This document shows positions 10,275-20,674 of a stretch of DNA of 64,000 bases, one piece after another. How positions within the stretch are numbered: the first letter of the stretch is position 1; each line of letters begins with the position of its first letter. Under the pieces are notes generated by a model, which saw only the letters and a list, made by a program, of their open reading frames with translations, did no database searches and had not been told where the DNA came from. The translations under genes and the position numbers were made by a program. Source of the DNA: Cytospora piceicola (taxonomy: Eukaryota; Ascomycota; Sordariomycetes; Diaporthales; Cytosporaceae); assembly GCA_023375675.1 (NCBI GenBank), contig JALQBC010000004.1, positions 930,001-994,000 on the forward strand, in the 5' to 3' direction.

Positions 10275-12973
10275 TGACGGATATTGACGCGGGAACCCCT
10301 GGAAGGCCTTTCCCATTCCAGCACCGCTAGGGCAGGGCAAAAGAACAGGGGATACCCTCGCACCGTCCGACCCAGGCTGTGCTCTGCAAGACGACCCTCT
10401 TCATCGCCCACCGCGATATGCATACCCACCTTGGGTAGTATCATGTGTGTGAAACCACCACCACACACCCCATCTTGGCAGTATGCCGGGCAATAGAGGC
10501 TCCGAGGCTTTTGTTCACCGCAACATGGCTTGTCTAGCATCATTATTACCAAGAATGTTACGGTCTTGGCCGTCAACATTTAGAATATCAGGCTATGTCT
10601 ACCTGGGTAGAGACTACGTATATCGATCTGGGTTTCTAAGCGCCCGGGCGGGGCGGCACACAGCAGCAGTCAACTGGTGTATCAAACATACCTAGGTATC
10701 TACTGAAGTACAGCACAGGAAATCAGCAAGGATACCCAGGACAGCATGCAGATACGATTGAGACATTCATAGCCAAGACCAAGTTCCACGACGGCATTTG
10801 GGGCGTGATACCGTCCATTGTCCGTGCTTCGTAAAGCCCAGGTGACATTCGACGCATGACACGGCATACCAAGACCTTGGTACTTAAGTAGCTGTCGGTA
10901 TAATGAAAGCTCCCGTCATCAAGATATACAGGCTCGTCACCGAAGGGGTCTACTAGTGTATCTTGATATAATAGCCTATCGTTCTCCCCACGTATCTTGA
11001 GTCAAGATCTACAAGCTGGTACTCATACGTATGCGCCGGCCCTACTGATACATATACCTAAGAAACTAAGATCTCTTCAAGAGAGAAAACAGACCGAGAT
11101 TACTGCCATATACACACCGACGGGATAGGAAACTACAGGCGAACGTGACCAAACTCTGTCCACCATCTCAGCCCTATAGGAAATCGACAGTCCGCCCCCC
11201 TGGTCGTGCATAAGCCTCCCTCCTCCTCATCCTCTACAGAACATATCCCGGACCAATCGCGGTACTGGCTCAGAAATATCATAGTTCCCATCGAGAGGAA
11301 AAAAGACATACACTTTCCCACGTCACGTTGCAACCATCCATAGTTCTTACCCGACTGACACTGCAGGCCGGCAGAAATAGTCAGCCCTACGGCTGGCCAG
11401 GACAATCCACACACTTCGTGCGGCATCTCCTAATTCGTGAGGTGGCGGTGCCGCGCGTGGGACAAGCCAGACACACAATACACTTTAGGGCCTCAGGCCC
11501 CGAAGCTCTGGGACCAGTAGGCATAGCCCTTGAAGCAGAGATATGCGCCCTGACGGGAAGAACTTCTGATCGCTCCGCCCCTCAGGTAGGTATAAGGTAG
11601 GTAGGTGTAGAATTGGAGTCTCAGCATCATCCATGGCTGCCAGCCCATGTCAGCGAGCACATCGGGTAAGGGGCTACCTAGATACTACAAGGAGGTGGCC
11701 TCGTTTATTGTCAGGCTAGCTATGCGTTGGTTGCCCTTCGCAGACTACTTAAGCCTAAGTAAGTAAAGGGACGAACCGAGCCACGATCTCCGGCCGGGTT
11801 GTGTTACAACATGGCAGCACGGTCAGCAACAGCAACCTGCCATCCCATCAAAATCAAGGCCCCCTCCCCCAGAAGCCTCAAAGATCAGAACCCATGGATC
11901 GATCATATGGCTCCCGAGGTCCACGGAGCTGCCGGAGCGGGTCGGTCGTGGTGATCCGTGGAATGGGCCCCCAAGCGCGAGGCTCACCCCAAGGCATACT
12001 GGCATACCAGAAAACCCATGCAGCCAGATGCAGCCAAATGCAGGCCAAGCCACCCCAGCCACTTGCACGGTGCATCTTGCCGTAACATTGATGATTTGGA
12101 CGGATGTGGTTTTGACAGCCTGTCGCCCGTGCATATCGATCGATGTCGGTCATTTACTCGCACTACCTAGGTATGAGCTCATAGGGCGGGTTCCTCAAGT
12201 CAGAGGCCGATGGGATCGAATATTGAGGTTGCAATTCTTGCAGGCATGGAAGCTTCTTTTCTACGAGCCTCCTAGTTGGTTGGTGACGCGGGGTCTCATT
12301 ACGAACGGCGCGAAGGAACATGCTCGGTCAATTACGGAATTTACCGGTATGATATATGGAATTAGTGTTGTTTCAAGACGGTTCACATGGAGAAGGATGG
12401 GCAAAGAAGACGTGAGAAGATCTTTCGGAGGAAGCTGTTGGCGATGCTCCGGTGATAACTTCCAAGATTCGCATTAGGCACTTCTTGCTCAAGGAGCAAA
12501 CGATTCCGTCCTTTTATAAAAACAAAAGAAGTTATACATAGGTCCTCCTTCTTATGCCTCGATTGCTACCTACCTAGGTGCCTATATACTCAAGTAAGTA
12601 GCACTAAAGAGCACCTAAGCATCTATCAGTGTAAAGTACCAGGGTACATACAAACTGAAATACATAGGTACCTAGGTACTTACACAGTAGATAGCACCAT
12701 GACTGGGCAGACGGGATCTTACAGTGGGGCCTGTAGGGCTGTCCAGCCCCCAGGTGCCCTAGTCTGCTACTGTGTAGTCTCTTAGTCTGGGGATCCATGG
12801 GTGCATGTTCTAGGGTCAAAAATCGACTCTGAGAGAAACAACACACCCGCCCTCGAGATCGAACGACCTTGATACGTCTTCGCCCTTCACAAATGGATGA
12901 TGCACAATACCACATATGAGTTTCTATGAAGTCCAGTATCTCTCCAACATCAATTGACACCCAAACCCAAACA

Positions 12974-14671
12974 ATGTCGGCCCTCTCCGACCTCATCTTC
13001 CCCAACCAGGACACAAACACCAACAACATCAACAAGATCCTCGGCGACCTCAAGCGCTCCAACCTGTCCATCACCAACCGCCTCCGGTCCGTCTGTGAGG
13101 ACGCCGACTTCGTCGAGGGCATCGCGGCCGCCGGGTCCAGGGCCGGCGCCACGCGGCCCCTGGTCGCCAACGAGCGCTGCGGCAGCTGGTACGTCCGCCC
13201 GGAGCTCAAGGGCGCGTCCGCCTACTTCAAGAGCACCGACGGCCACACCGGCCAGTGGAAGTTCTCGACGCGGAGGCTGAACCTGCACCTGTTGCCGGTC
13301 GTCGAGAAGCATGATGGGTGAGTTGTGCGCGTGCCGGTCGGTCAGGTGGAGTTTGGGGGGCCCGAGACTGTCTCATTTCTCTTCATCACTCGGAGCCATC
13401 TCGGGAGGAGGGAACAAAGTTGCTGACCGAGATATACCGTGACCCACCGTAGCATAATCATCGTAGACTCCACCAGGAGAGGCAAGAGGATGCCCGACTC
13501 CCTAAGCAAGACCGTCCCCATCTGGTGCTGCGTCCTAAACAGGGTGCTGTTCCCGGACAGCCCGGGGTACCACGGCCTCTACGTCCCGCCCAACGTGGTC
13601 TCGGACTCGGAGAGGTCCCAGATGCTCGCCCGGGTCCCCGGCTTCGTAGCCTCCTTCAGGGAGCTGAACCTGGACCTGGCCGCCCTGCGCGGCCAGGTCA
13701 CGAAGCCCCTCCGGCCGACCTGGGTGACCCAGGAGACGGTCCAGATGGGCCGCCTGGAGGAGGACCTGGGGATGCGGGGGCGGGTAGGGGGGGACGGCGG
13801 CGGCGTCATCTTCGAGTCGTTCCGGCCCGTCGTCTGCTGCACCTCGTCCAGGCGGATCACGGACGGCGAGATGTCCGGGCACAGCGGCTACGTCCAGGGC
13901 GCGGGCGACGACACCGAGAACTGGGCCCTGGACCTGACGCCGCCCGTCTTCTGGGCCAACGCCGGCCTCCTCCTCTCGACCCCCGAGGCGGACCTGCCCG
14001 GCCTGATCCGCTCCCTCGTGGCCGCCGCGGCAAGCCATCACCGCCACGGCGGCGGCGGTGACGGCAACGGTCTGCCGCCCGCGGCGAGGCAGCTCACGCC
14101 CTATATCTACGTCTGCCCGCTGCCGCTGCCACAATCCCTCCCCGCGGCGGAGGACGACGCCGGGCTGGACTGGTGCAGGATCGCGCTGTCGTCCTCTGCC
14201 ACTCCGCCCGAGACATGGGCCAAGTCGGCCAATCTCATGGATGCCGGCCTAGGGAAACACAAGGCAGCTAGCCGGAACCTGCGGGTGGCGTTGCCCAATA
14301 TTTGTAGCTTTGTGTCTCAGTTCCTAGAGGACAGGGACAGGGACAGGGACAGTAATAACAGTGACGAAGTGGACGGGCAGACACTACAGAAGAAAAGGAG
14401 GAAGCGAATCATAGTCGCTGACGAGTCAGGCGGCAAGGACCTCTCGATCGGTGTCGCGCTGGCTCTGATATGTTGTTGTTTCAGCGACGAGGAGGGGCAC
14501 GTTCTGAGGGAAACGGGGCGAGCAGGAGGAAGCAGCAACGGTGGCGAGGTGTCGTTCAACAAGACCATGATCAAGGTGAGGCTGGGGCGCATCATGACGA
14601 CCATGCCCGACGCGAACCCGAACAGAGCGACGCTACAAAGCGTCAATAGCTTCCTGATGGACTGGCGATGA
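12974..14671 (+). CDS. RIT1: Initiator tRNA A64 2'-O-ribosyl phosphate transferase (2 exons)
   Basis: Exon 1 is 12974-13317 and exon 2 is 13453-14671; the intron starts GTGAGT and ends CGTAG. The product is 520 residues, close to the roughly 513 of yeast Rit1. Diagnostic blocks are NERCGSWYVRP, then AYFKSTDGHTGQWKFSTRRL, then IIVDSTRRGKRMPDSLSKTVPIWC, which are highly conserved in the family. The enzyme adds a ribosyl phosphate to A64 of initiator tRNA-Met, which keeps it out of elongation; it works in the cytosol. A Rit1 C-terminal domain follows (DLSIGVALALI region). Before it is a low-complexity Asp/Arg run coded by a GGACAG repeat (14331-14352). The start at 12974 gives the family N-terminus; an in-frame ATG at 12926 would add 16 residues. 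Confidence 0.93.
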
Positions 14672-15467
14672 TTAAGCTGAGGGCACATGAAAACAAAAGG
14701 AAATACAACACATAACACAGCACACAAACTAAACGATACCGCTGCAATGTGAGACCTGCTTTTAACTGTCTCGGTGCCACTTCGTAACCGTGCAACCTGA
14801 GCGCGACGAGCTGACCATAGCACGAGCCATCTTACAGTCTCAAGTGTAGTCAATATTCGAACGGCACAAGCTGCTCACCTGGAGACATCAATTACTTGGA
14901 GAGTTGTGATATAGGGTCGACGACGGTGGCGTTGGAAACGGAGGAGGTATCGTCCCAAATACTAAAGGGTGGCCAGCAACGGGGAAGGCTGTCAAGTAAG
15001 ATATTGGGATATGGGAGCTATGTTGTTTTTGGTTACAGCCTTGGAGTGGGGATGGGAGAATGGCGAGCAGCAGAAGCCAGACAACGATGTGAGATAACAA
15101 TATACAGGAATTGAGGGTGTTGGCAAGTGATAGGAAGGGCGGCAGTATACAAAGACTGGACACGGACGGCTACGAGGACATAATGGCACTTGGGTTTTCC
15201 TGATAGCATATTTGGGTATAACTTTGGTTCATTCATGTCATCATCTGGTATGCCGATGTAGAATTAGCTAGCAACCAGCCAGCCAGTGGGATTTCCACCC
15301 TCTGCATCTGAAAACAGTGGGATAATCAGTATCCGACTCTCGAGCCCAGGCTGTCCTCCGCTCCCTCGCCCTTTCGGTGGAAACCCTTCCAATCGGTGTG
15401 TTTCCTGCAAGTTGGCGTGTCAAACCGGGGTTCTTCCTTGCCGAAACTAATTGGGGAGGCCCTGCAC
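14672..15467. other. Intergenic between convergent Rit1 and HAD genes
   Basis: About 800 bases of 3' flanks. No coding frame, RNA gene or repeat that I recognise. Confidence 0.5.
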
Positions 15468-16214
15468 CTATGCCTTGCCGCTCTCGAGCTGCTCCAGCAG
15501 GGCAGGGAACTCCTTCCAGTCCTGCATGACGACGACGGCGCCCGCGTCGCGGAGGACCTTCTCCATCTCGACCTTCTTGTCGTCAGGGTAGGGGCCAACG
15601 TAGCCGATGACCTTGATCCCAGCGCGGGTGCCGCTAAGGGTGCCTGACTTGGAGTCCTCGACGGCGACGCACTCCTCGGCAGTCTTGCCGATGGTCTTCA
15701 TAGCGTGCAGGTAGATGGCGGGGTCGGGCTTGCTGGTGGGCTTGGGGAGGGAGGTCGCGGCGGAGAAGACGTCATCGCCGAAGTACTTGTCCTGACCAAC
15801 CTTCTCGATGGAAGCCTTGACGCGGCGGAGGGCGGAAGAGGAAACCACGGCCAGCTTGTACTTGCCAGAGGCGGCGAGCTTCTCGAGCTCGGCGTCGACG
15901 CCGGCGCAGGGCTTGAGGGCCTCCTTGAGCTTGGCAATGACGACGTCCTCCTCCTGGAGCACATACTTCTCCATGTCGTCGGCGGGGATCTCAAAGTTGT
16001 GCTGCTTCTGGAGGGTGGTGAGCATGCCGCGGAAGTTCTGGCCGACAAACTCAGTGATGAGGGTCTCGCCGGTGAAGGGCTTCTCGATCTTGATGTCGCG
16101 CTCCTTGCAGATCCTATTGATGAGGTCGGCGCAGCCCTCGAAGGCGAGCTCCTCGGACAGGACAAGGGTGTTGTCGCAGTCGAAGAGGATGGTGTTGATC
16201 TTTTGGCCAGACAT
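15468..16214 (-). CDS. HAD-superfamily (subfamily IA) phosphatase, 248 aa
   Basis: A single exon. The catalytic motif I is FDCDNTLV (nucleophile Asp12 and Asp14, DxDxT/N type). A helical cap follows at about residues 20-90. Motif II is VVSSSALRR, motif III is the Lys in LPKPTSKPDP, and motif IV is CVAVEDSKSG. Order and length fit a phosphoglucomutase/phosphoglycolate-phosphatase-like HAD-IA protein, acting on a small phosphorylated metabolite in the cytosol. The substrate is unknown. The ATG at 16214 follows a pyrimidine/purine-mixed leader without a nearby upstream in-frame ATG. Confidence 0.88.
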   Translation of the reverse strand: MSGQKINTILFDCDNTLVLSEELAFEGCADLINRICKERDIKIEKPFTGETLITEFVGQNFRGMLTTLQKQHNFEIPADDMEKYVLQEEDVVIAKLKEALKPCAGVDAELEKLAASGKYKLAVVSSSALRRVKASIEKVGQDKYFGDDVFSAATSLPKPTSKPDPAIYLHAMKTIGKTAEECVAVEDSKSGTLSGTRAGIKVIGYVGPYPDDKKVEMEKVLRDAGAVVVMQDWKEFPALLEQLESGKA

Positions 16215-18206
16215 TTTGGCGGTTGTTATGATTTGTTTTGTTTGGTGGTTGTCAAGTTGTGTGATGGTATTGAGAGAAGGAAGTGAAAGACGCGTGGTCT
16301 AGAGTGAAAGTCTAGAGCAGGTGCGACGAGACTGAATGAGAGGAATGAAAGATGTAAGACAGAAATGCCAATTTGTACTGTACCAAACGCGATGTGGACA
16401 GGAAAGAAGGAAATGTCGAGTGTGGTGAAGATGGTGGTTGTGAAGGTGGTGAGTTGAGAGAGATCTTAAAAGGGTATCAACGGCTTTTGTGCTTGCTGTG
16501 TTTGTATGTCGTTTGGGGGGGGGGGTGTGGTCTTAAATGGAGGGGGGACCATGCAGAAAGAAGTTCAGATGACATCTGGAAGGGAGCGGGGGAGGGGCAG
16601 AAGGGCCGGCCATCTGGAGGCTGGATATGCCCAGCTGCCATGGAGTGCCAAATACGTCATGAGGTAATACACGATGCGGCTATAGCACCGTTTGTGGGCT
16701 GGGATAAACAATAGTCAAGGTACGTGCACCAACGTTCACCAACGTTTACCAACGGGGGACCTGGAGAGACCTCGATTACATAACATTGTCTTGGTGAGTT
16801 ATATTGAATTAGAATAGAAAACGGCCACGACACGGGCCGCAAAAGCGGGCAGCCGGCTTTCAAGACCATCATGGCCAGAAGTGGCCGTTCTTCGGGGCTC
16901 AGCCCATTTCTTGTGTAATGAAGGGATATTGTGGACTGGAACAGCACCCTATATGATGTGGAGAAAGAAGAAGGGCAGGAATGTGTTGCATTCCAATTCA
17001 ACGTTCTATTATAGTACCCTGCTTCTGCTCCTGCGTGAGAAATTTCAAGTGCTGGTAGAGGAGGAGGAAGAGAAGGGGGAGCGGCCAGTAGCCAGACCCT
17101 CCGACCCAGGTCGGGCGGACCTTGGGAGCCTTGAAGGAGGCACGGCTTACGAGGTTGGTGTTTGGCTATAGCGAGCAGCGGCACGGCAGAGGTCGGGATC
17201 GAGGATTGGGTTTCACGCCAGTCGGTGTCACAATGCCATTCTTTCTTAGACTAGACTGACCTAACCAGACACCCGACCAGTTACCTAGGTATTTAAGTGG
17301 CAGTACTAATGCCTGTCCACCTCAAGCGTACCTAGGTAGGTGGTCCCGATGGCTTCCTGCAAGAGATATCATGCAAGTCCACAGCAGCAAACACAGTCTC
17401 ACAAGAAAGCCAAGACACTACACAGCCATCGATGACTTTTGATCAAATTCTCCATTTCTGAAAATTACTAGTCTATCAAATCGACCAGGCAGAATGTAGT
17501 AAAACAAACAAAGGATCTCGTGGCACACACACCTTGTTCATGCCCTGTGAGACTGATAAACCCGCCGCCCCAACCTTGAGGTCTTCCTGAAACACGTACA
17601 TGTAGAAAAACAAAAAACAATGCACCTGCCAAGGGCAAGTTCCCTAAGAACAGGGAGAACTGCACAAAGCAAGTTAAAAGGGATTAGTAAACCTCCTGTG
17701 CAGAACAACAGTACATAAAACCCCGAACGCCATGCCGGTCATGAACCCGTTATCATCCCTTCATGCAGTTTTTGCACTGTCGTCAAAAGGAATTGGGGAC
17801 TCAGATGACGACAGATATGCTTGGTATAGCTGTCAACACAAGCCGTAGTGATGATAGATAGCCCTCGAAACCGGGTATGTTTCGGCCGGCTCGAAACCGA
17901 CATCGTTGGTTGCCAATAGGAGGCTCGGCTTGATGAGCTAAGGTACGCTCTTTCAGAGGTATCGAGCGTTGACAGCTCAGGCAGTGGGTAGTCGATAAAG
18001 TCCAAGTCGTGATTGCAAAAGAGCCAGGGAGAGCCCTTATGTTGTTCTCACTCGACGGTGGGCAGTCACAACCCGCTGCTCAGAAATCCATTGTCGAGTC
18101 CCAAAACCGCACAATTCTGATGTCCCCCCCAAGGTTCAACCCCTCTTTGGACATCCAGTGGACCTCAACCTCAAAATAAAGCCGCTGTGGTGCACCCACA
18201 ACTCAT
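16215..18206. other. Intergenic, promoter of HAD gene and 3' flank of SIS1
   Basis: About 2 kb. A G10 homopolymer lies near 16518. Two TACCTAGGTA sites occur (17282, 17329). A 175-codon minus-strand frame at 16657-17184 overlaps a plus-strand frame and has no recognisable domain; I do not call it a gene. Confidence 0.5.
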
Positions 18207-19578
18207 TTAGAGAACTGCCTTGAGCGTCTGCTTCTGCTCTGAGGTGAGAGTCGTAGGGAACTTGACATTGTACTTGACAATGAAGTTGCCTCGTTGGCCG
18301 GGCTTCTTCGAAACGGGCATGCCGAGGGCAGGGTAGACATCCTGGGATCCAGGCTGTGTGGGACCAGCCTTGTCGAGGCTAATCTGCTTTCCATCGATGG
18401 TGGTGACAGTGCGCTTCCAGCCAGTAAGGGCCTCCTTCAAGTCGAGGTCGACGTTCATCATGAGGTCATCGCCATCGCGGGTGAAGATAGGATGTGGTTT
18501 CTGCAAGACTTTGTTAGCACATGCTTCGATATTGACCAGGAAGATTAAGAGGATCATGAAGCTGAAGAAAAGGCTAGGTTAGGTTGTATGTGTGACTTAC
18601 CTCCTCGATCACGAAGCAAAGGTCCTGCTGACCGCCCTCTTCCTGGTCTCCCACGCCCTTGAAGCGGATCTTGCTGCCCTTCTTCAAGCCAGCCTTGATA
18701 GGAACATCCAGCACCTGGTCGGTCGTGGTCCGCTTGCCAGTGTCATCAAACGTCTTACGCTTGATCTTCATCTTCTTGTTGGCACCCTTGAACATGTCCT
18801 CCAAAGAAACAGGCAGAGGCCGCTCAACCGTCGTCACCTCGGGAGTGGGCTGTCGAGCGGGGCGGCCACCACCCATGCCACCACCCATACCACCAGCATC
18901 GCCAAAGCTGCTCCTCATGCGAGGACCAGAACGGGAGGAGCGGGCGCCGCCACCACCACCGAATGCAGAGAAGATGTCGTCGTCGCCACCACCGCCTCCA
19001 GACCGCATGAACTGCTCGAAGATAGAGTCCGGGTTGGAGAAACTAAATCCACCAGGACCGCCCCCGTTGGTGCTGAAGTGGAAGGTCCGGGCGCCGCCAC
19101 CACCGCCGCCGCCGCCCATGTTGCCAAAGTCAAAGCCGCCGAATCCTGGTGGGACACCGCCGCCAGCGAAGGGGTTGCCGCCAGCTTCACCGCCGGGAGG
19201 TGAGGCGGCGCCACCGCGAAGTAGGAACTCGAGGCCATACTGGTCGTAGATCTTGCGCTTCTCAGGGTCGGACAGGATTTCGTAGGCTTGAGAGCAGTCC
19301 TTGAACTTCTCGGCGGCGTCGGGGTTGTCCTTGTTCTTGTCAGGATGGAACTTCAGTGCAGCTTTTCTATTGAGTGAATGTCTGGTTAGCTTGCTACAGT
19401 CCTTGGGAAATGATCTGTACGCGGTGTGAAGACACGGGAGGTGGGGGCACTGAATGTTGTGGAATAGTGTATTGGATTGAGAGTAAGAGGGTACCTACCG
19501 ATAGCCCTTCTTGATCTCCTCCTGAGTTGCATCAGGCTTGACGCCGAGCTGATCGTACAGCTTGGTTTCTTTGACCAT
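18207..19578 (-). CDS. SIS1: Sis1-type (class B) J-domain co-chaperone (3 exons)
   Basis: Exons are 19578-19499, 19366-18601 and 18500-18207, with standard GTAGGT/GTAAGT donors. The product is 379 residues. The J domain covers residues 1-70, with HPD at 34-36, the motif that stimulates Hsp70 ATPase. A Gly/Phe- and Gly-rich region follows (about 75-190) with long Gly runs, then two beta-barrel substrate-binding domains (from [16 protein letters not shown] to the C-terminus). The end [16 protein letters not shown] is the family C-terminus. No zinc-finger cysteine repeats are present, which separates it from Ydj1-type class A proteins. The role is to deliver unfolded clients to cytosolic/nuclear Hsp70. 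A three-unit heat-shock element lies upstream at 20034-20046, consistent with Hsf1 control. Confidence 0.93.
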
Positions 19579-20674
19579 GATTGCAATCTAGCTTCTTGGA
19601 AATTATGTATGTATCGTTGTCGTTTCGCACCTTGGGCTCGAAGCCTTTGGATAGAAGAAAGGGTAAAAGAAAGCACGACTCGTGGAAACCGGTCGGTCGT
19701 GTGGTTGTTTTGTTTGGCAGCTCGTTAGGTTGTGTGATGTCAGCGACCGATAGTAGAGGTATTGCTTCAGTCGATCAGATTAGGCTTTGTTGATCTGTAC
19801 CTAGGTAGCCAAGACAACAGGCTTCAAGGGTATTCGATTTGCTTATGTGGTTGTTTGTTTTCGTGTTCGTCGCGTTGCAGTACTGTGAGTCTGAAAGTCG
19901 AATTGTAAGTTTGTGTGAAAGAATTAGGATTGAAAGTTGGCCTGGAGAATTGGTCGGTGCAAGGTGAGGTGGTAGACAATTGATCTACAGTAGCTGCTGT
20001 CGACTGGAAAGTGGGGGCGTTCAGAGGGAAAGCTTCAAGAACATTCGATTGCCAGCAATGGCCAGCGACGAGTTAGAAACAAAGCCAAAGCCTCGAATAA
20101 GATGCCCTGGATGCTCCCCCAGTAATTGCTGACCACTGTGCCGCACCTTTTGTTTTCCAAGCTCAAGCCAGACTCCGCTTGACAATGCCAGCTGTCCGTC
20201 TGATGAGAACTCAAGGTGGGTTGAGTAGCATTTGCTTTACTCAACCAACGCAATGCACAAGTTTGCTGAGCCGTTTGCTGTGAATCGTTGATAGTCAGGT
20301 AGTCAAAGTCGATGTCGATGTCGATGTCGCTCCCACGAGTGCCGTTTTCGGCTTAGAGGCTCCCTCGGTCCGTCGTTGGAGAGTCTTCTAGCGATTTCCA
20401 GCGGGCAGCCCTGGGAGTGGATCCTCGGAATCGCGGGGTTAAAGGGTGGACCCACAGATACCAGATTCCAGTGCGCCGATGGTCAAAGCTTCTTCTGAAC
20501 TTGCGGGATGATGTCACAGACCGTTGTTTTCCACATGCAATTACCGTCTACTGTAAGTGTTGAACAACCTTGGAAGTCAAGAAGCATGGCATTTTATTGA
20601 TCTATATGTACCTAGGTATCTACTGGTTGATTCTGTAAAGTGTGTACTTTCTTTCCAACAGCCTGTGGCCTATA
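19579..20674. other. SIS1 promoter region
   Basis: About 1.1 kb between the SIS1 start and the 3' end of the membrane E3 ligase gene. It holds the heat-shock element described separately, a gapped TTC-7-TTC half site near 19823-19835, a GTCGAT repeat near 20310 and TACCTAGGTA sites at 19798 and 20609. No gene was recognised. Confidence 0.5.
20034..20046. promoter_or_regulatory. Heat-shock element TTCAAGAACATTC upstream of SIS1
   Basis: Three perfectly phased units (TTC-2-GAA-2-TTC) lie about 455 bp upstream of the SIS1 ATG. This is the canonical Hsf1 binding site (alternating nGAAn), and SIS1 is a known heat-shock gene in yeast. The link to this gene is inferred from position. Confidence 0.6.

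Larger units (their letters stand above)
8434..12973. other. 4.5-kb gene-poor region with microsatellites and CCTAGG palindromes
   Basis: Between the divergent starts of the Zn2Cys6 factor (-) and Rit1 (+). No frame here shows a recognisable domain or a convincing splice chain. It contains a (GACT)n tract at 9741-9758, an 8-bp tandem array at 10215-10274 and four exact TACCTAGGTA sites (10057, 10689, 12164, 12669). Upstream DNA of the regulator gene is expected to lie in 8434-9500. A non-coding transcript is possible but nothing in the sequence proves one. Confidence 0.5.

Noticed and set aside
12604..13209. 201-codon minus-strand frame over the start of Rit1
   Set aside because: It is antisense to the well-matched Rit1 exon 1 and shows no domain.
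16657..17184. 175-codon minus-strand frame
   Set aside because: No recognisable family, low-complexity Pro/Leu, overlaps a similar plus frame.
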